This document shows, piece after piece, positions 37,577 through 49,269 of a stretch of 64,000 nt of DNA (positions are counted from its first letter, which is position 1; each line of letters begins with the position of its first letter). The stretch is from NCBI GenBank assembly GCA_015499995.1, contig JADNRV010000094.1:62001-126000 (forward strand), given 5' to 3'. The position numbers were made by a program, and so were the translations under genes. A model generated the notes under the pieces. That model was not told the origin of the DNA and made no database searches. It saw nothing but the letters and a program-made list of their open reading frames with translations. Source of the DNA: Flammula alnicola. Lineage: Eukaryota > Basidiomycota > Agaricomycetes > Agaricales > Strophariaceae.

Positions 37577-38613
37577 CTATTTACAGTTCCCCCCCATCCC
37601 CTTCAAATTGGATGGTGAAAATTGGTAGATGGGGGTATTCGAGGTCGGGGAATCCGAATATCCACTCAGAATCGCGAAATTCCCACGATCGACCCCCGGA
37701 AAGCGCGTTCGTAACGATAGAACGGAAAGTTGTGGGAATAAAGCTAGACGCGGTTTGGGCCTAGCTCCCATCTTGAAACCGGGAACGAGCCCACCCACGA
37801 TCTGTGAGAACATGGGAAGCGTTTTGATCGGGAAAGTGTGTTGCGTGAGATGCAACAACATCTCGGCGTCTGCATCTGCGAACGAGGTCGCACCAAGATC
37901 ATTGGTTGGTGGAGGGGCACTGGGAGGTGAATGAGAAGGAGGAGGGTTTAGTGGTGAGGCGGTAACGGGCGCGTTAAGGGTAGATGGTGAAGGATGATCC
38001 CATGGTGAAGCGGCACTGGAAGAAAGAGGAGGAAGATCTTGTGCCGCAGAAGGAGGAGGGTTAACGGGGGCAGGGGTTACAGGATGGTGATGAGCAGCTT
38101 GGCTTGGAGCAGTAGAACTGGATGTCGACGCAGTGACCACCCCGGAGGCGGAAGGCGAAACTGGCCAGACCGTTGGGAGTTCCGCCAGCTGGGAGAAATT
38201 TTCCGGATCCCCGTTAGCATCGAGGCGGATTGGCTGATCGGGATAGACTTTAACCCATGAGTTTCTATATTGTTCGATTATGCCGTGTCGCGAATCTAAT
38301 CCGCCTCTTAGACCTTGTAAGAGGAGGCCCGTGTATTTGATGAACTCTCGATCCGTTGGTTTACGCCTAGCCTCACGGTCAGGGTTATTATCGTCATCGA
38401 AACAGCGCGGATTGCATTGGTGACGTTTGCAGTGCTGCCTCCATCCACTTCCGGCCCTGCTCGGGAAGTCAGCCTTGTCTGCCAACTTAAAGAATTCATG
38501 GGTTCGTACGTGGAGAACAACGGTACCTGCAGCAACGCCTCATGTCGGCGTGATGAGGAGTCTTGCTTGTGACATCCATCCTTGTGATTACACCACCACC
38601 AACCTGCGACCAT
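37577..38613 (-). CDS. unknown protein D with N-terminal Cys/His cluster
   Basis: Two exons. The first starts at ATG 38613 with MVAGWWWCNHKDGCHKQ, and a short intron ends near 38520. The second exon continues GTVVLHVRTHEFF and then QHCKRHQCNPRCFDDD. The two Cys/His clusters suggest one or two small zinc-binding modules. A conserved-looking stretch follows (DREFIKYTGLLLQGLRGG, GIIEQYRNSWVKVYPDQ), then a Pro/Ser/Ala-rich linker. The C-terminus has DAEMLLHLTQHTF and PGFKMG. The length is about 325 residues, stop at 37577. The family is not recognised; DNA or RNA binding is a guess from the Cys/His pattern. It is co-oriented with genes A, B, JmjC and helicase but lies beyond the telomere-like tract. 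Confidence 0.6.
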
Positions 38614-39721
38614 TTCAGCGGGGATAAGATATCTAGAGGGGGGGCAAAGAGAGAGTGGCGATAACGAAGGGAGGGTTGCGAAATCGATAGCAGTATCTTA
38701 TCTTACTTGGGTTAGGGTTGGAGAAAACGCCGGGCAAATAGTCATGATAAATCAATATTTATTATTTAAATTATCGCGCTACGTTACTTAAATAAGGTGC
38801 TACTTAAAAACTGCCTTCCAGCGGGGAAATGGGAGTTAGCGTAGAAAACATAATACCAGACACTTACCTTGCAGGCCAATGAGAAACCTTGCAGGCCAAC
38901 GAGAAAGGAAATACAAGAGGTACTAGAGGGGAAAACGTTAGGACAAGATTCAGACTAATATAGAAAAATAACCGGTAACGATACCTGCTCAGCCTTTGGA
39001 TGACAACCCTAAGCTCCCCACAACATAGCGCCCTTTCGAAACGTTGAGCCAGTACCGCGGAAAGTGCGATACACCCCCGAACCCTCAAGGTCGACGTCAA
39101 GTGCGACGCACGTAAGACCCATACCCCCGAGCCCGCAAGGTCGACGTCCAAGGTCAATGCCAAGGCAAATTACTTGGCTTAGAAGCGTAGTAGACTAGAA
39201 ATAAATGAAAGACAAGTTAGCGTAGATAAACATAAGGTGGGCACTTACTTCCCATTAGCCTTAGGAGATACAGGAGGTTCTAGATATCAAAACGTTAGAA
39301 AAAGAGACAGATGAAAAAAAGTCGTAAGCCTCGCCGACGTCGTACAGCACAGTCGCGCACTGCGCGGTACGACGCCGCCGAGGAGGAACGCGAATACATC
39401 GCCATGTCTATTGTGCTGTCAGTTGTGTTGAGTTTACGGTTTGGGTTTGGTACTGTACAGTTCCATCAATCTGAGTTCGAATTAAATTCAACAACAATGG
39501 TTGAACTTCATACGCGTAGAATCACGGTGAATCACGGTGAATCGCTTCAAACCTCACACGCGTAGACTCGCGGTGATTCGTTGGTGAGTTTCCATATTGC
39601 TCATGGTTAGTTTACCTCAATAACGGCTCATGTTCTATAGGGTCGTATCTCTTACCGCCGGTTAGGATTGCGCTCGGTCGCCATACTTGGTGCACACCTT
39701 CCTGCGGAGCCTCGCCACGGT
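38614..39721. other. intergenic between divergent genes D and E
   Basis: No supported gene. Two related segments (about 38840-38940 and 39230-39300) share the words GCACTTAC, AGGAGaTACAgGAGGT and AAAACGTTAG. A plus-strand basic frame from 39311 (RKPRRRRTAQSR) has no evident continuation. Confidence 0.4.
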
Positions 39722-41828
39722 ATGAATCACCGTAAGCGCGATCGTAAGTCGTTGACACACTGCTTTTCTTCTTTCTCCAGCTGACTTTTCCTTTCACGCA
39801 GGGAATGATGCCACCGGACCAGACAACCAACCGGAGAAGTCAAGTAAGCGGCCCAAGAAGTCGCATAAGAGGCCCAAGAAGTCGAGTAAGCCCCACCATA
39901 CGTTCATTTTCATTCGTTTTCACGTTTCGCTTCTCGCAGAAATGGTCGCTCCCGAGTTCGGTTCTCCGGAACTTTCAAGAACAATTCCGACGGGCATGGC
40001 ATCAAATTCAAACACAACTGACGCGTCGCTGAGCCGACAGAGCGAGGACGATGAGAGGAGAGAAAGGTTGAGGCAGGAGGTTAATGACTTAGTGCAAGCC
40101 CACCTACGCTCGGTCGAAGAAGACCCAAATCGTCTCTTCGGTGAGGATTACCAACGTTTACGGGAGCTTGGTTAGTTATCATTTATCTATGCCTCTGGTG
40201 CGCTACTGATCTTTCACTTTCTTAGCCTCTAGGGACTGGGAAGACCTGTTGCCGGGGTTGGACGACATGCCCGTAAACTGGCCTGGCAGGGGCTTAGAAC
40301 ACGGCCTGTCGGATATGCACCTTGCCCCGGCGTGTAAGTTCTTTTTCTTTTCATTACGCATTTGATTAACCCTTTCCATTCCGCTTAGTTTGGACTAGAC
40401 ACTATACCGCTGGTGATCGGGATGAAAGCGGTCGACGAAAGGGTACTTCTTGATTCTTGGACTGATTTTTTGTTGTTGTTGTACTCTTCGACTCAATGTT
40501 TTGTAAAAGGGACTTGGTATAACGCTCACATACCTTTTGTTCCACTTCCTGTAGATGTAGGAGGTGAGATATTTAACAACAATTTGTTGTCATATTATAT
40601 ATTGGATTTTTGTACTCTCTTCTAGCTTTCAACGACTTGGGAAATGGTATGGCAAATGGCATGCGTAAGCTTCTAAATTTTATTTTGATTCACTTGCCAG
40701 CGTTAACGACTTTAATCTTAGAAACTCTTCCTACACCTACGCCCGCCCAAGACGAGAATATGGATCCCAGGTCCCCGGCACCTCCGCGGTCTAATACGGA
40801 TGATATCGAAACGGCGTTTCCGAAATCTGCAGGCCCTACGGATTCTGTTTCAAGTGATGTCGAAATGGACTTGGGTGGGTCTGCTCCTCCGCCCATCTCT
40901 GAAGAGGAGGAAGACCCCTTCGAACCCCATCCTTCGACTGCAATTACACCACCCGTCTCTGACAACGAGGAAGACCCCTTCGAACCCCCTCCTTCATCTT
41001 CGACTGGGGTTACTCCGCCCGCCTCTGACAACGAGGAAGACCCCTTCGAACCCCCTCCTTCATCTTCGACTGGGGTCACGCCGCCCATCTCTGACAACGA
41101 GGAAGACCTCTTCTCCCAGTCTCGCTTGAGTTCTTCCCCGCCAAAACCTGATTCTGGTTACTCGGCCGCCAAGAAAGTCTTTATCCTAAGGCGACGGCAA
41201 CCACAAGGCGTACGAGGCTCTTCGGCCGCGTCCAGTTCATCTCAAACTGTTGTTGCAAAGCCTGCCAACCGGAAGGGTAGCCGTAAAGCCCGAGACGCAT
41301 CCGTGTCTGTCACCACTGGAGATACCTCTCTGGAAACTTCTTGCAAGACGCCAGACGATTTAGTGGGCCGTATGGATGCCGTTAGTTACCTTCAACTCAA
41401 TGCGGGAGAATGCGTGGCGATTTCGAATTTCTTCAAAGAGTTTACGCTACTTAACAGGCAGTTCAAAGACGCGGACAGGCAATCCAAAGAGGGAACTGAG
41501 CTTTCAAACAATGGAATGGACCTCGTCTGGAAATGTGTTGATACATTTTTCCGTTCCTATGCCATGATTGGAATCCCTTCCAAGGACGCTTTTTATGAGC
41601 TTACCGCGAGCGTACGTCCAAACCTTTCGTTTATTTGGTACATTTTGACATCATCCTTACCTCTAGAGGCAATCCAAAGTCAAGTCCGTGGCGATCGCCA
41701 TCAGGAAGTTATCTAAGGAAACATTGCTTAGGGATCAATTATGGGCGAGTGACGCCCCTAAGATCAGGTTGCGTGGGCTCTTTTTTGTCGCCCGTTGTTG
41801 GGAATGGGCTGCTTTGAGCTCGGATTAG
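39722..41828 (+). CDS. unknown protein E with lysine-rich N-terminus and acidic repeats
   Basis: Exon 1 is only 10 bp (39722-39731, ATGAATCACC). The second starts at 39802 and gives KRPKKSHKRPKKSK, a strong nuclear-localisation cluster. Further exons carry an Arg/Glu-rich helix (DDERRERLRQEVNDLVQAHL), DWEDLLPGLDDMPVNWPG and WTRHYTAGDRDESGRRK. They continue with an acidic region containing three copies of DNEEDPFEPPPSSSTGVTPP (66-bp unit, 40870-41110). A final helical segment (YLQLNAGECVAISNFFKEFT, LVWKCVDTFFRSYAMIGIPS) spans an intron (donor 41610) and ends at 41828. About 500-550 residues. The family is not recognised. It lies 135 bp upstream of the BAH-PHD gene on the same strand and may be linked to it in function. 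Confidence 0.65.
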
Positions 41829-41963
41829 CCTGAGGTTTTGTCTTTCGCGCTTCTACCTTGAATTAATTAATTTTACTAGTAATACCTATTAATAGAATAG
41901 TTCATATATCACTCCTTATCTGATCATCTCGTCTTTCGTCCTCGACATCCATCTCATTTTTCG

Positions 41964-43101
41964 ATGTCTGTTCCTTCTGTAAGCCAAGTTCGGTTAATAC
42001 CTGAGTTAGACTTGTGCCAAGTGGAGGGGGATGAAGGAGAGCTTACCACCTTCAGAGGAGGAGACAAGTACGTCCATCTCACTGATTCCTCAAGCGATCG
42101 ATTCGAACGTTGATCTATATATCGCTCCATCAGTGTTTTTCTTGCACACGAGGGCATGGACCTCAGCGACAGACCTGTCGACGGCGACCTCTACTGGAAA
42201 GGCAAGATAGTTTCTGTGCACATGAAGGCTCCGGAAAAAGATGACTCCGACGACAGTGATGAAGAAGATGACCCCGAACCCTGCTACCTTATCGTAAGGT
42301 GGTATTATTCCGTGGAGGACATGAACAAAGTGAAAATTACAGACAGGTATGACATCACTCACATCTCTGACGATTATGATTTCGACTGATGATTTGCCAC
42401 TAGTTCGAAGTCATCGTTGAGAGCGTTTGGAAGGAATGAACTAGCGTTGTCTACCCACGAAGATGTGGTGGACTTGAGCTGCTTAGAATGTGCGTTCCCC
42501 CAAGGTTTGTCCTAAGCTTTATCTGACACGTGTTTTGCAGCGGAGTGCTTCATCCACCAATATGACGATAGAGATGGTTTTCACCAGCCAATTCACAAGA
42601 CCTGGTGGGTCGTTCGGACAGCCCTGCGCATCCAGTCTAAGAAATATTCGATTACGGTATATGTTTCCACTACTTGTCGCATTATTACTCGTTACCTGAT
42701 TATTTTATTGATGTCGCTAGGGCATGAATGTCCATTGTGTGTGCAATAACCCCTACGAACCCGACAGGGATCGTCAGCGTTTCTGCCAGAAGTGTAAGGT
42801 TTGGTTTGATGAGGGTTGTCTCGGAATTCCCTCGACCAATTCCATCTCGTCCGATATCAGCGACGTTCAACGGGTCGCTCAGATGCCTATATTGCGAGGA
42901 TCATATGAGGGCATGGACGAGTGGAGCCTCACTGGATCAGGATACGCAGTCCGGCAGGCTTATATTTGGCTGGAGGAGATGGACTCGGAGCTCCCTGAGG
43001 ATTGGGAAGCTACCCTAGGTAAGGAGTTGGTAGAATTTGCTAGGTCCCAAGAGACTTGGCAGCGCTTCAAATGCCCTAAGTGCAAGGCCCGCATCATCTA
43101 A
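41964..43101 (+). CDS. BAH-PHD chromatin-reader protein
   Basis: Five exons (41964-42067, 42134-42346, 42404-42489, 42541-42656, 42722-43101) splice in frame to about 298 residues. Residues ~30-165 form a BAH-like domain: GDNVFLAHEG, DGDLYWKGKIVSVHM, an acidic insert, CYLIVRWYYSVEDM, HEDVVDLSCLE and KTWWVVRTALRIQ. A PHD-type finger follows from HCVCNNPYEPDRD, with CQKCKVWFDEGCLG and, after a long insert, FKCPKCKARII. BAH and PHD modules bind nucleosomes or modified histone tails, so this is probably a nuclear reader protein without an enzyme domain. Its 3' end faces that of the TET/JBP-like gene with 73 bp between stop codons. All splice sites are GT-AG. Confidence 0.85.
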
Positions 43102-43174
43102 CACATGTCGTATTTTTTTTCCCATCATACAATGCAAAAGAAATTTTCTATGGGATTGGAAATACATGTTTTAA

Positions 43175-44700
43175 TTAAGTATTCGCCTTTTGCCCATACT
43201 TCGTCTCCAGGGCCCAGTGTTTTGGCTTTCCTTTCAACAAGTCGAAACTTGCCTCAGGAAAAAACATAACCGTACCAATTCTGCCCGGAGTGATGTTCTT
43301 TTCTTGTTGTTCCTTCGTCTGGGGCGTGGGTTCAAAGCGACTGACTTTGTGGTAAAGCTCGCTGGAGTAGAAAATACAAACGCATCCAGGCCCATAGCTT
43401 AGCGGTTACTTTCAGTCTGAGTCTTCTGGACTTTGAATGATCAAGATACTCACGTAAATTTGGCACCTAGCTGGGGGAAAAGCATCTCACCGCCTGTGAA
43501 ATAGCCGGCGGGGAAGCTCGCCGATGGGCCAACGTCGTTGCGGTCTTTGTGCAGTTTTCCTTGCAATTTGTAAATAATGGCGCGTCCGAGAAAGGGTCCT
43601 GGGTCCTGAGTCAACCAGACGCCGGCCTCAAAGGCTTCTTGATATTGTGCGTAGATGTCAGGAAAAACTGTCTCGAACATAATAGCCAGGGCTCTGGCAA
43701 CAGATCGTGTCGCAAGGAAGTAATGTATGAAATTTGTCATGCTCGAGCTTGAATAGCTAATGTCGCCGGAGAGATAGAGGCCCTAATAAATAGATCAGAT
43801 TGATTTGCGTGAATAGAAATGTTGATTCACTCACCTTTTTCTTTTGACCCTGTTGGATCCACCCTTGGACCCCGTGGACGACGCCCGCGTCTTCGGTCTT
43901 TGGCGCATCTTCACCCTCGACGGTATATTCTATAGAGTTCATGTCTTCGTGTCGCGTGGGGTCTTTACGAGAGTGTAGTGGAACAGCAGATACGAGATCC
44001 TGAACTTGTACATGGTAGGATTCCATCTTTTTGTGCTGTGAAAAGTCAGACTCCAAGATTTCAACGAGAAATCGAAGCGTACGTGAATACCGTCGAAGAC
44101 CTTTTTAGCGTTCTTCGTCTCCTCGACCGAATCGAAATACGCTTTCGTACGATTGAGATACTGGTCCTTGAGTTTTATTTCGGGCTAATAACATCAGCAG
44201 GATATGAGCGGATATGAATTGAAATTAAGCATACCGGTGCTTTCCCGTCTTCGGGTGTGATGCGATAACCGAAATAGAAGAGTATCGGCTCTCCTTTTCT
44301 GTCGATAACCTGAGCGGAAAGATGTTGCGCTGCTCTGTCAGGACCAAGTTCTTTGTTGCAGATTTCTTGGAGATGGGCGACATCTGCGTTTTTTTGGAGG
44401 GAACGACGGGTGAAAGGGGCGCGGATGACTTGGGCTTGCTCTTTGTATTTCTGCGCGAGTTTGTACAGTAGTTGTTCTTCTTTTTCAATAATCTTTTCCT
44501 CTGCACGTGATCTGTTCGTTCGCCTAATGCTCCGTGGAGCAGCATCTGGCGCAGGAGTCGGAATGGTGAATTCTGGGTTTCGCTTGGACCGCTTGCTCGC
44601 TTTGGGTGGGGAAGCTTTGGGCTAGATAGAGATTAGGTTAGAAGTAATATGTATTTGGTTGGCATACCGAGATTGGGGGCTGTTTAGCGTGGCTGGACAT
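43175..44700 (-). CDS. TET/JBP-like 2-oxoglutarate/Fe(II) dioxygenase
   Basis: About six exons on the minus strand, from ATG 44700 (MSSHAKQPP) to the stop at 43175, give about 400 residues. The N-terminus is Lys/Arg-rich (ASKRSKRNPEF), then helical (AEEKIIEKEEQLLYKLAQ). The catalytic part, across a 56-bp intron, shows LHKDRND (HxD iron ligands, ~43545), YFTGGEMLFPQLGAKF and then YGPGCVCIFYSSELYHKV, which carries the distal His (~43355). ITPGRIGTVMFFPEAS follows with the 2-oxoglutarate Arg (~43280). This order and the GGE-LPxLG words are what I know from Agaricomycete TET/JBP-type proteins, which oxidise 5-methylcytosine or thymine. That literature links them to KDZ transposons; no KDZ transposase is visible here. 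The 2OG fold is well supported; a DNA-base substrate is inference. Confidence 0.75.
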
Positions 44701-44779
44701 GGTGGTTTAGAGAGAGAGAATACGAGACACGTGTGTCTCATATGCATCGTGGTGTGTGCATGGCACCACGCAGTGCAGG

Positions 44780-45490
44780 TTGGGTCACGTTGAGTCGCGT
44801 TGAGTCGCGTTGAGTCGCGTGGGGTGTACGCGTTGAGTCGTGGGGTATGCCTGGTGCGCTCCGACTTCCCATACTACTTTCTAGGTAGAAATATGCCTTA
44901 CAACAGTTTATGTTGTATCAGGTTGGGTCGCGTAGGGTCGCGTAGGGTGCACGTTGTACCGCGTTGACTCGCGTGATATGCACGCGGTGACTCGCGTGAT
45001 ATGCACGCGGTGACTCGCGTGATATGCACGCGGTGACTCGCGTCATATGCGCGCGGTGACTCGCGTGACATGTACGCGGTGACTCGCGTGATATGCGCGC
45101 GGTGACTCGCGTCATATGCGCGCGGTGACTCGCGTGACATGTACGCGGTGACTCGCGTGATATGCGCGCGGTGACTCGCGTCATATGCGCGCGGTGACTC
45201 GCGTGACATGTACGCGGTGACTCGCGTCATATGCACGCGGTGACTCGCGTGATATGCACGCGGTGACTCGCGTGATATGCACGCGGTGACTCGCGTCATA
45301 TGCGCGCGTTGTTTCGCGTTGGGTCACGTCATCTCACCTATGGTGCACTGACTTGACATATCACTTTTCTAGGTCAGAATGACAGTTGATAATGTGTCAG
45401 ATCATATCAGGTTGGGTCACGTTGAGTCGCGGTGACTCGCGTTGGATACGCGGTGACTCGCGTTGGATACGCGGTGACTCGCGTTGGGTG
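44780..45490. repeat. CpG-rich 23-bp minisatellite upstream of the dioxygenase gene
   Basis: About 15 copies of the 23-bp unit GCGGTGACTCGCGTGATATG+CAC run from about 44961 to 45312. Each has several CpG sites and alternates GATATGCAC, CATATGCGC and GACATGTAC. Short related arrays flank it (GTTGAGTCGC at 44785-44825; a 21-bp GCGGTGACTCGCGTTGGATA unit at 45425-45490). Open frames reading through are an effect of the period. Confidence 0.9.
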
Positions 45491-48225
45491 CCGTGGGGTA
45501 TAAACAACCGAACAACACCATGTACTATCTCAGGTTACTTTACATATCCTAGAAGCATCCCTGTAGCAGAGAAATAGTGCATAAGTATAGTATCTTATAG
45601 GGTGAGTTGCGGCACTTCCCGATTTGGTAAGTCCGCCATCAAAGGCGGGTCTGATGACTGTCGGCGTATCTCATGAACACGGCCACCAAATCCTTAGCGG
45701 TTTTGCATGAGGCTTATACGATAGTAATAGATATGTAATGTACACTAATAGTAGGAGAAAGGTAGTTTACGATATTACTTTTTCGATAAGGATAAGTACT
45801 ATAATGCATAGGAGAGTGCGCGAACGGCTAGATAGGGTATCGAGAGACAGTCGCGCGCGTTTGATGAGCTTGCAGAGGTTGCCGAAAACGGGTTCGAGTG
45901 CTGTTTATCCTCAAAGTACGTGAGTCCCTGTAGAAATAACTAGTTAGTGGTCAACATAATCGGGTGGTTCCAACGAGAGAGACAAAATACAAGGTCAAAT
46001 GAGTTAGCGTGAAGTGTTAACGAGTTCGACGAAGACTTGAACCTTAGTGCAGAGCCGTAAGTGTTAAGCTTAAGCACAAAGATTGTGCGGGGTGGTTTGA
46101 GTAAGTAAAAATTGATATTGGAAGTAATACCGCTTCTCCTTTCTCGGCACCTCTTGTTGCGCGAAGTAGGACGGCTTTGAACGCACTTGTGGTGGGTATG
46201 CAATGTAATGAGGGGTTAGCACGTTTATCATTGACAATCTATGGTTAGATAAATCAAGCAACACGAGTATCAACATAATCAAGTTACGCACTGACTTTGG
46301 AGTATATGTATTGCCTGAGTAGAACCCCGGTTGAGAGGAATCAACAGACGCCTCCCACAAGAAACGATGGCTCAGCGAAAGCAGCTTTGACAGCGAGAAG
46401 GGGTTACATACCCAGTCAGTGCTTCCCCTCATCGACCTCGTCGATTCTCACACTTCCAACAGTAGCGATGTGTCCCGTGCCCCAGCTAGAGAGAAACCTT
46501 GCGTCATTATCGTTGCCTTGGCTTAAGCAGCTCTGGTTGCCACGAAAATTGCTGCTGGAATTTGGGCGGCGAATGCGCTGCTCGTTTAAAATTCGCGAGG
46601 AAGTCCCGGTAGGAGGGGAAGGGAGGGTAACATTTGCTCCCTCTATATAAGTCTCGTCACTGAGAACGTGTGGTGGACGCAGCCACGTTTGGCGTTTGGC
46701 ATTTGCGTGGGATTTGGATTCTTAGCAGGCAGGTAGGAGCCTGAGGGGATTTCACTTGACTTGTGGTTGTATTTGGGACAACATGGGTGGGAGACAAGTG
46801 GTAAGACGTCTGTAGAGCGTCGGCGGAGGGTACAAGCACTGAGATAGTCTAGATAAAAGCATAAGTGGAGAATGTCGAATGGAAAATCTGATACGTACCT
46901 CGTAGGAACCCACCGTCCTCGGCCCCTTTGAACGTCGCTCAATCGTCGTAGATCTGGTTGCAGCTCGTTTACTGCGGTGCGAGGAGAAGTCCCAGCATGT
47001 GGGAATTAACTAGCGAGGGCAATTTCAAGTAAGTAGCATGCATCAGATTTGTACGGCTAGAGTAGCTGAAAGCTTGAAGAGACTTACGAAGTGAACATTC
47101 GCGAGGGGTAAAAGAGGGCGAATGAGTGTACGAGTAAGATCCGAATTGGATCGAAGCGAAGGTGGAAGAGAGAGTTTGACGCCGATCCAAGAGATCCAGA
47201 ACGAGGATTGAACGCGGAGGCGAGGCAATGCTATCGCAGAGAGCGACCAACGTTCCGGTTACCGGTCTGAAAACAAACCATGGCCAACTCGGGCCGATTG
47301 ATCATTGATATCCAAATTCTCATTCTATCCTCAACATCCACGTACGCTTCGTAACATAACTCCTGCGGATGCTTCGTTCTTCAGTCATGCCCTCTTCGAT
47401 ATCTCTTTTTTTTCATGCTCTTTTCTCACCTCTCTCACAATGCCGGCAACCGAACGTTCTACTTTCAAGTGCGTGCGGCTCCGATGCTTTCCTATGTTTT
47501 GTCCGTTTTTTCCTTGCCAGGAGCTTTTCTCCAGCAATCTACATGACGAGGGGGACTTGGGTAGCATCCGCCACGTCTTCGTCTCTCGCGATGCCAGGCT
47601 AGCATCTCGTCCTGACGATTTCTTTGTCACCTTCTGCCGCCTGAGATAGAACCCATTCTCAGCCAAAACCAAGTGCGTTGCTTGCCCACTAATCTAACAC
47701 GACCCTCTTGAATGCTTATTTGTCTTCAAATCTCTGCAGGTGTACTCCATATGCTGGCTGTGGTGGTGCATGCAACCTCCGTTCTCGATCTCGCGACACC
47801 GGTGAGGCTCGTCCTGACTCGAACGAATAAGAAGATACGTAACCTCTGAAATGCACTAGTCAGTATTCGTACCATTCCTTCTCCTTTGCGTCATCGTTGA
47901 CGACTATTCTACAGTTCTCCAGCGGACGTGGTGGAGTCGGCAACATAAAACATTAGCGTTCTTGTGGTCCTTATTGCGGCTTACTCTCGTTTATCGTTCC
48001 CTCCACCAGATGCGAATGGGCTGGCAACATCGTCTCCGGCAACAGTACGGCTTCCGCTTACATCGATGAGAAGGACCGCAGGACGCACCGCACCGGCCAT
48101 GACAGACAGTGTGTACCTTTTTAGCTACCTCCTCCCTGTATCGTCGAATTGATCATAAAACTACTACCTCTAGTCATTCTACTGGCTGCGGCGGAACTGC
48201 GAACCTTGCGCCGACCACAAAACCC
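45491..48225. other. no supported gene
   Basis: Mixed non-coding sequence. Around 47440-47830 there are GT-AG-like signals and a Cys-containing frame (CTPYAGCGGACNLRS), but I could not assemble a convincing small gene. There is no repeat array in this stretch. Confidence 0.35.
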
Positions 48226-48856
48226 GGTATTGAATGTTATTCGCGTGTCCATGAACCACCAAAGTTCGAAATTCGAATAGCCGAGACGAGAGACGAGAGT
48301 GGAGGTGGCGACAGAGTTTGCAGAGAGGATGGAGAAAATTAGGAAAGAAGCAGGAGCCGCATTAGAGCGGGCGGCCCGAGACATGAAAACCTTCTATGAC
48401 CGTCATCACCAAGAAGCGCCCGTATTCCAACCTGGCGACGAGGTTCTTCTCGAAGGCGAAAACCTGTGCACCAACCGACCGTCGAAAAAGCTTGAACACC
48501 GCCGTTTTGGCCCCTTCAAAATCGAGAAGAAGGTTAGCGAGCGCGCTTATCGTCTCAAACTACCGGCGACCTGGAAGGTTCACCCCGTCTTCCATATCTC
48601 AAAACTTTTACCGTATCATAGAGGCGACACAGTCACTCCTATTCCCCCACCGCCAGACCTCGTTGAAGGAGAACTCCAACAAGAAATCGAGGACATTCTG
48701 GATCAACGGATACGTAGAGGAAAGCCACAATACCTCGTTAAGTGGCGTGGTTTTCCTATGGAAGAAAATGAGTGGAAGTACGAGAAGGACCTGGAGCATG
48801 CCCAACAACTACTCGATGATTTCAAATCTCGGCCTCGGCCTCATCACCGCCCTTGA
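48225..48856 (+). pseudogene. Ty3/gypsy chromovirus Pol fragment (integrase C-terminus and chromodomain)
   Basis: The frame contains the integrase C-terminal (GPY/F) region: a helix FAERMEKIRKEAGAAL, KTFYDRHHQEAP, FQPGDEVLLEG, RRFGPFKIEKKV and HPVFHISKLLPYHR. A chromodomain follows (EIEDILDQRIRRGKPQYLVK, WRGFPMEENEWKYEKDL). Only this last ~200 residues of the polyprotein remain. Reading continues upstream to about 48225 in another frame (HEPPKFEIRIAETRDE), so a frame slip lies near 48290. Gag, protease, reverse transcriptase and the integrase core are absent. Confidence 0.9.
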
Positions 48857-48872
48857 AGAGAGAGGGGGGTAA

Positions 48873-49123
48873 TGTCAGGGAATCGTTAATCCCTGACTCG
48901 GCTTTCCTTTTGCTTTCCTTTTGCTTCCGCCTCGTTCTCACTAATCACATCGTCATGAGCTCCATCGGTCCTTACCCACATTCACTCGTCTCCTTAGACA
49001 TTCTCAGTTAACCCACTACTCTAGTATAAGTATCGCGTAGGCTACGACTTATTTCCCTAGACTTTCGCTGGTCTATACTACCGCAATCCATTATCGTTCA
49101 CCCTCTCGCTTGCGTCGCTGACA
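48873..49123 (+). mobile_element. LTR of the Ty3/gypsy element
   Basis: Starts TGTCAGGGAATC and ends GTCGCTGACA, so the ends are the inverted pair TGTCAG/CTGACA. It lies directly after a purine-rich tract (gaagagagaggggggtaa) that would prime plus-strand synthesis. The length of 251 bp is usual for fungal gypsy LTRs. The matching 5' LTR is not in the window. Confidence 0.8.
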
Positions 49124-49269
49124 GCACAGAATGTCCTTGTCTATCTTAATATATAAATTTCTGTGAAGTCCACCTTGATTCAAAGTCATTATAATATATT
49201 TAATACATATTGATTCAACGATTAACAAATTTATTTATATACTTTGTACATTAGACGGTAACCTAAGTA

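Noticed and set aside
20206..44700. KDZ or other transposase linked to the TET/JBP-like gene
   Set aside because: I looked for a transposase-sized frame on both strands near it. None of the unknown proteins showed a recognisable DDE or RNase H-type pattern.
45885..45900. tRNA B-box-like GGTTCGAG
   Set aside because: No A-box at the right distance and no cloverleaf could be folded around it.
47440..47830. Small Cys-rich (metallothionein-like) gene
   Set aside because: Cys residues appear only in one short stretch and no consistent exon chain with CxC pairs could be built.
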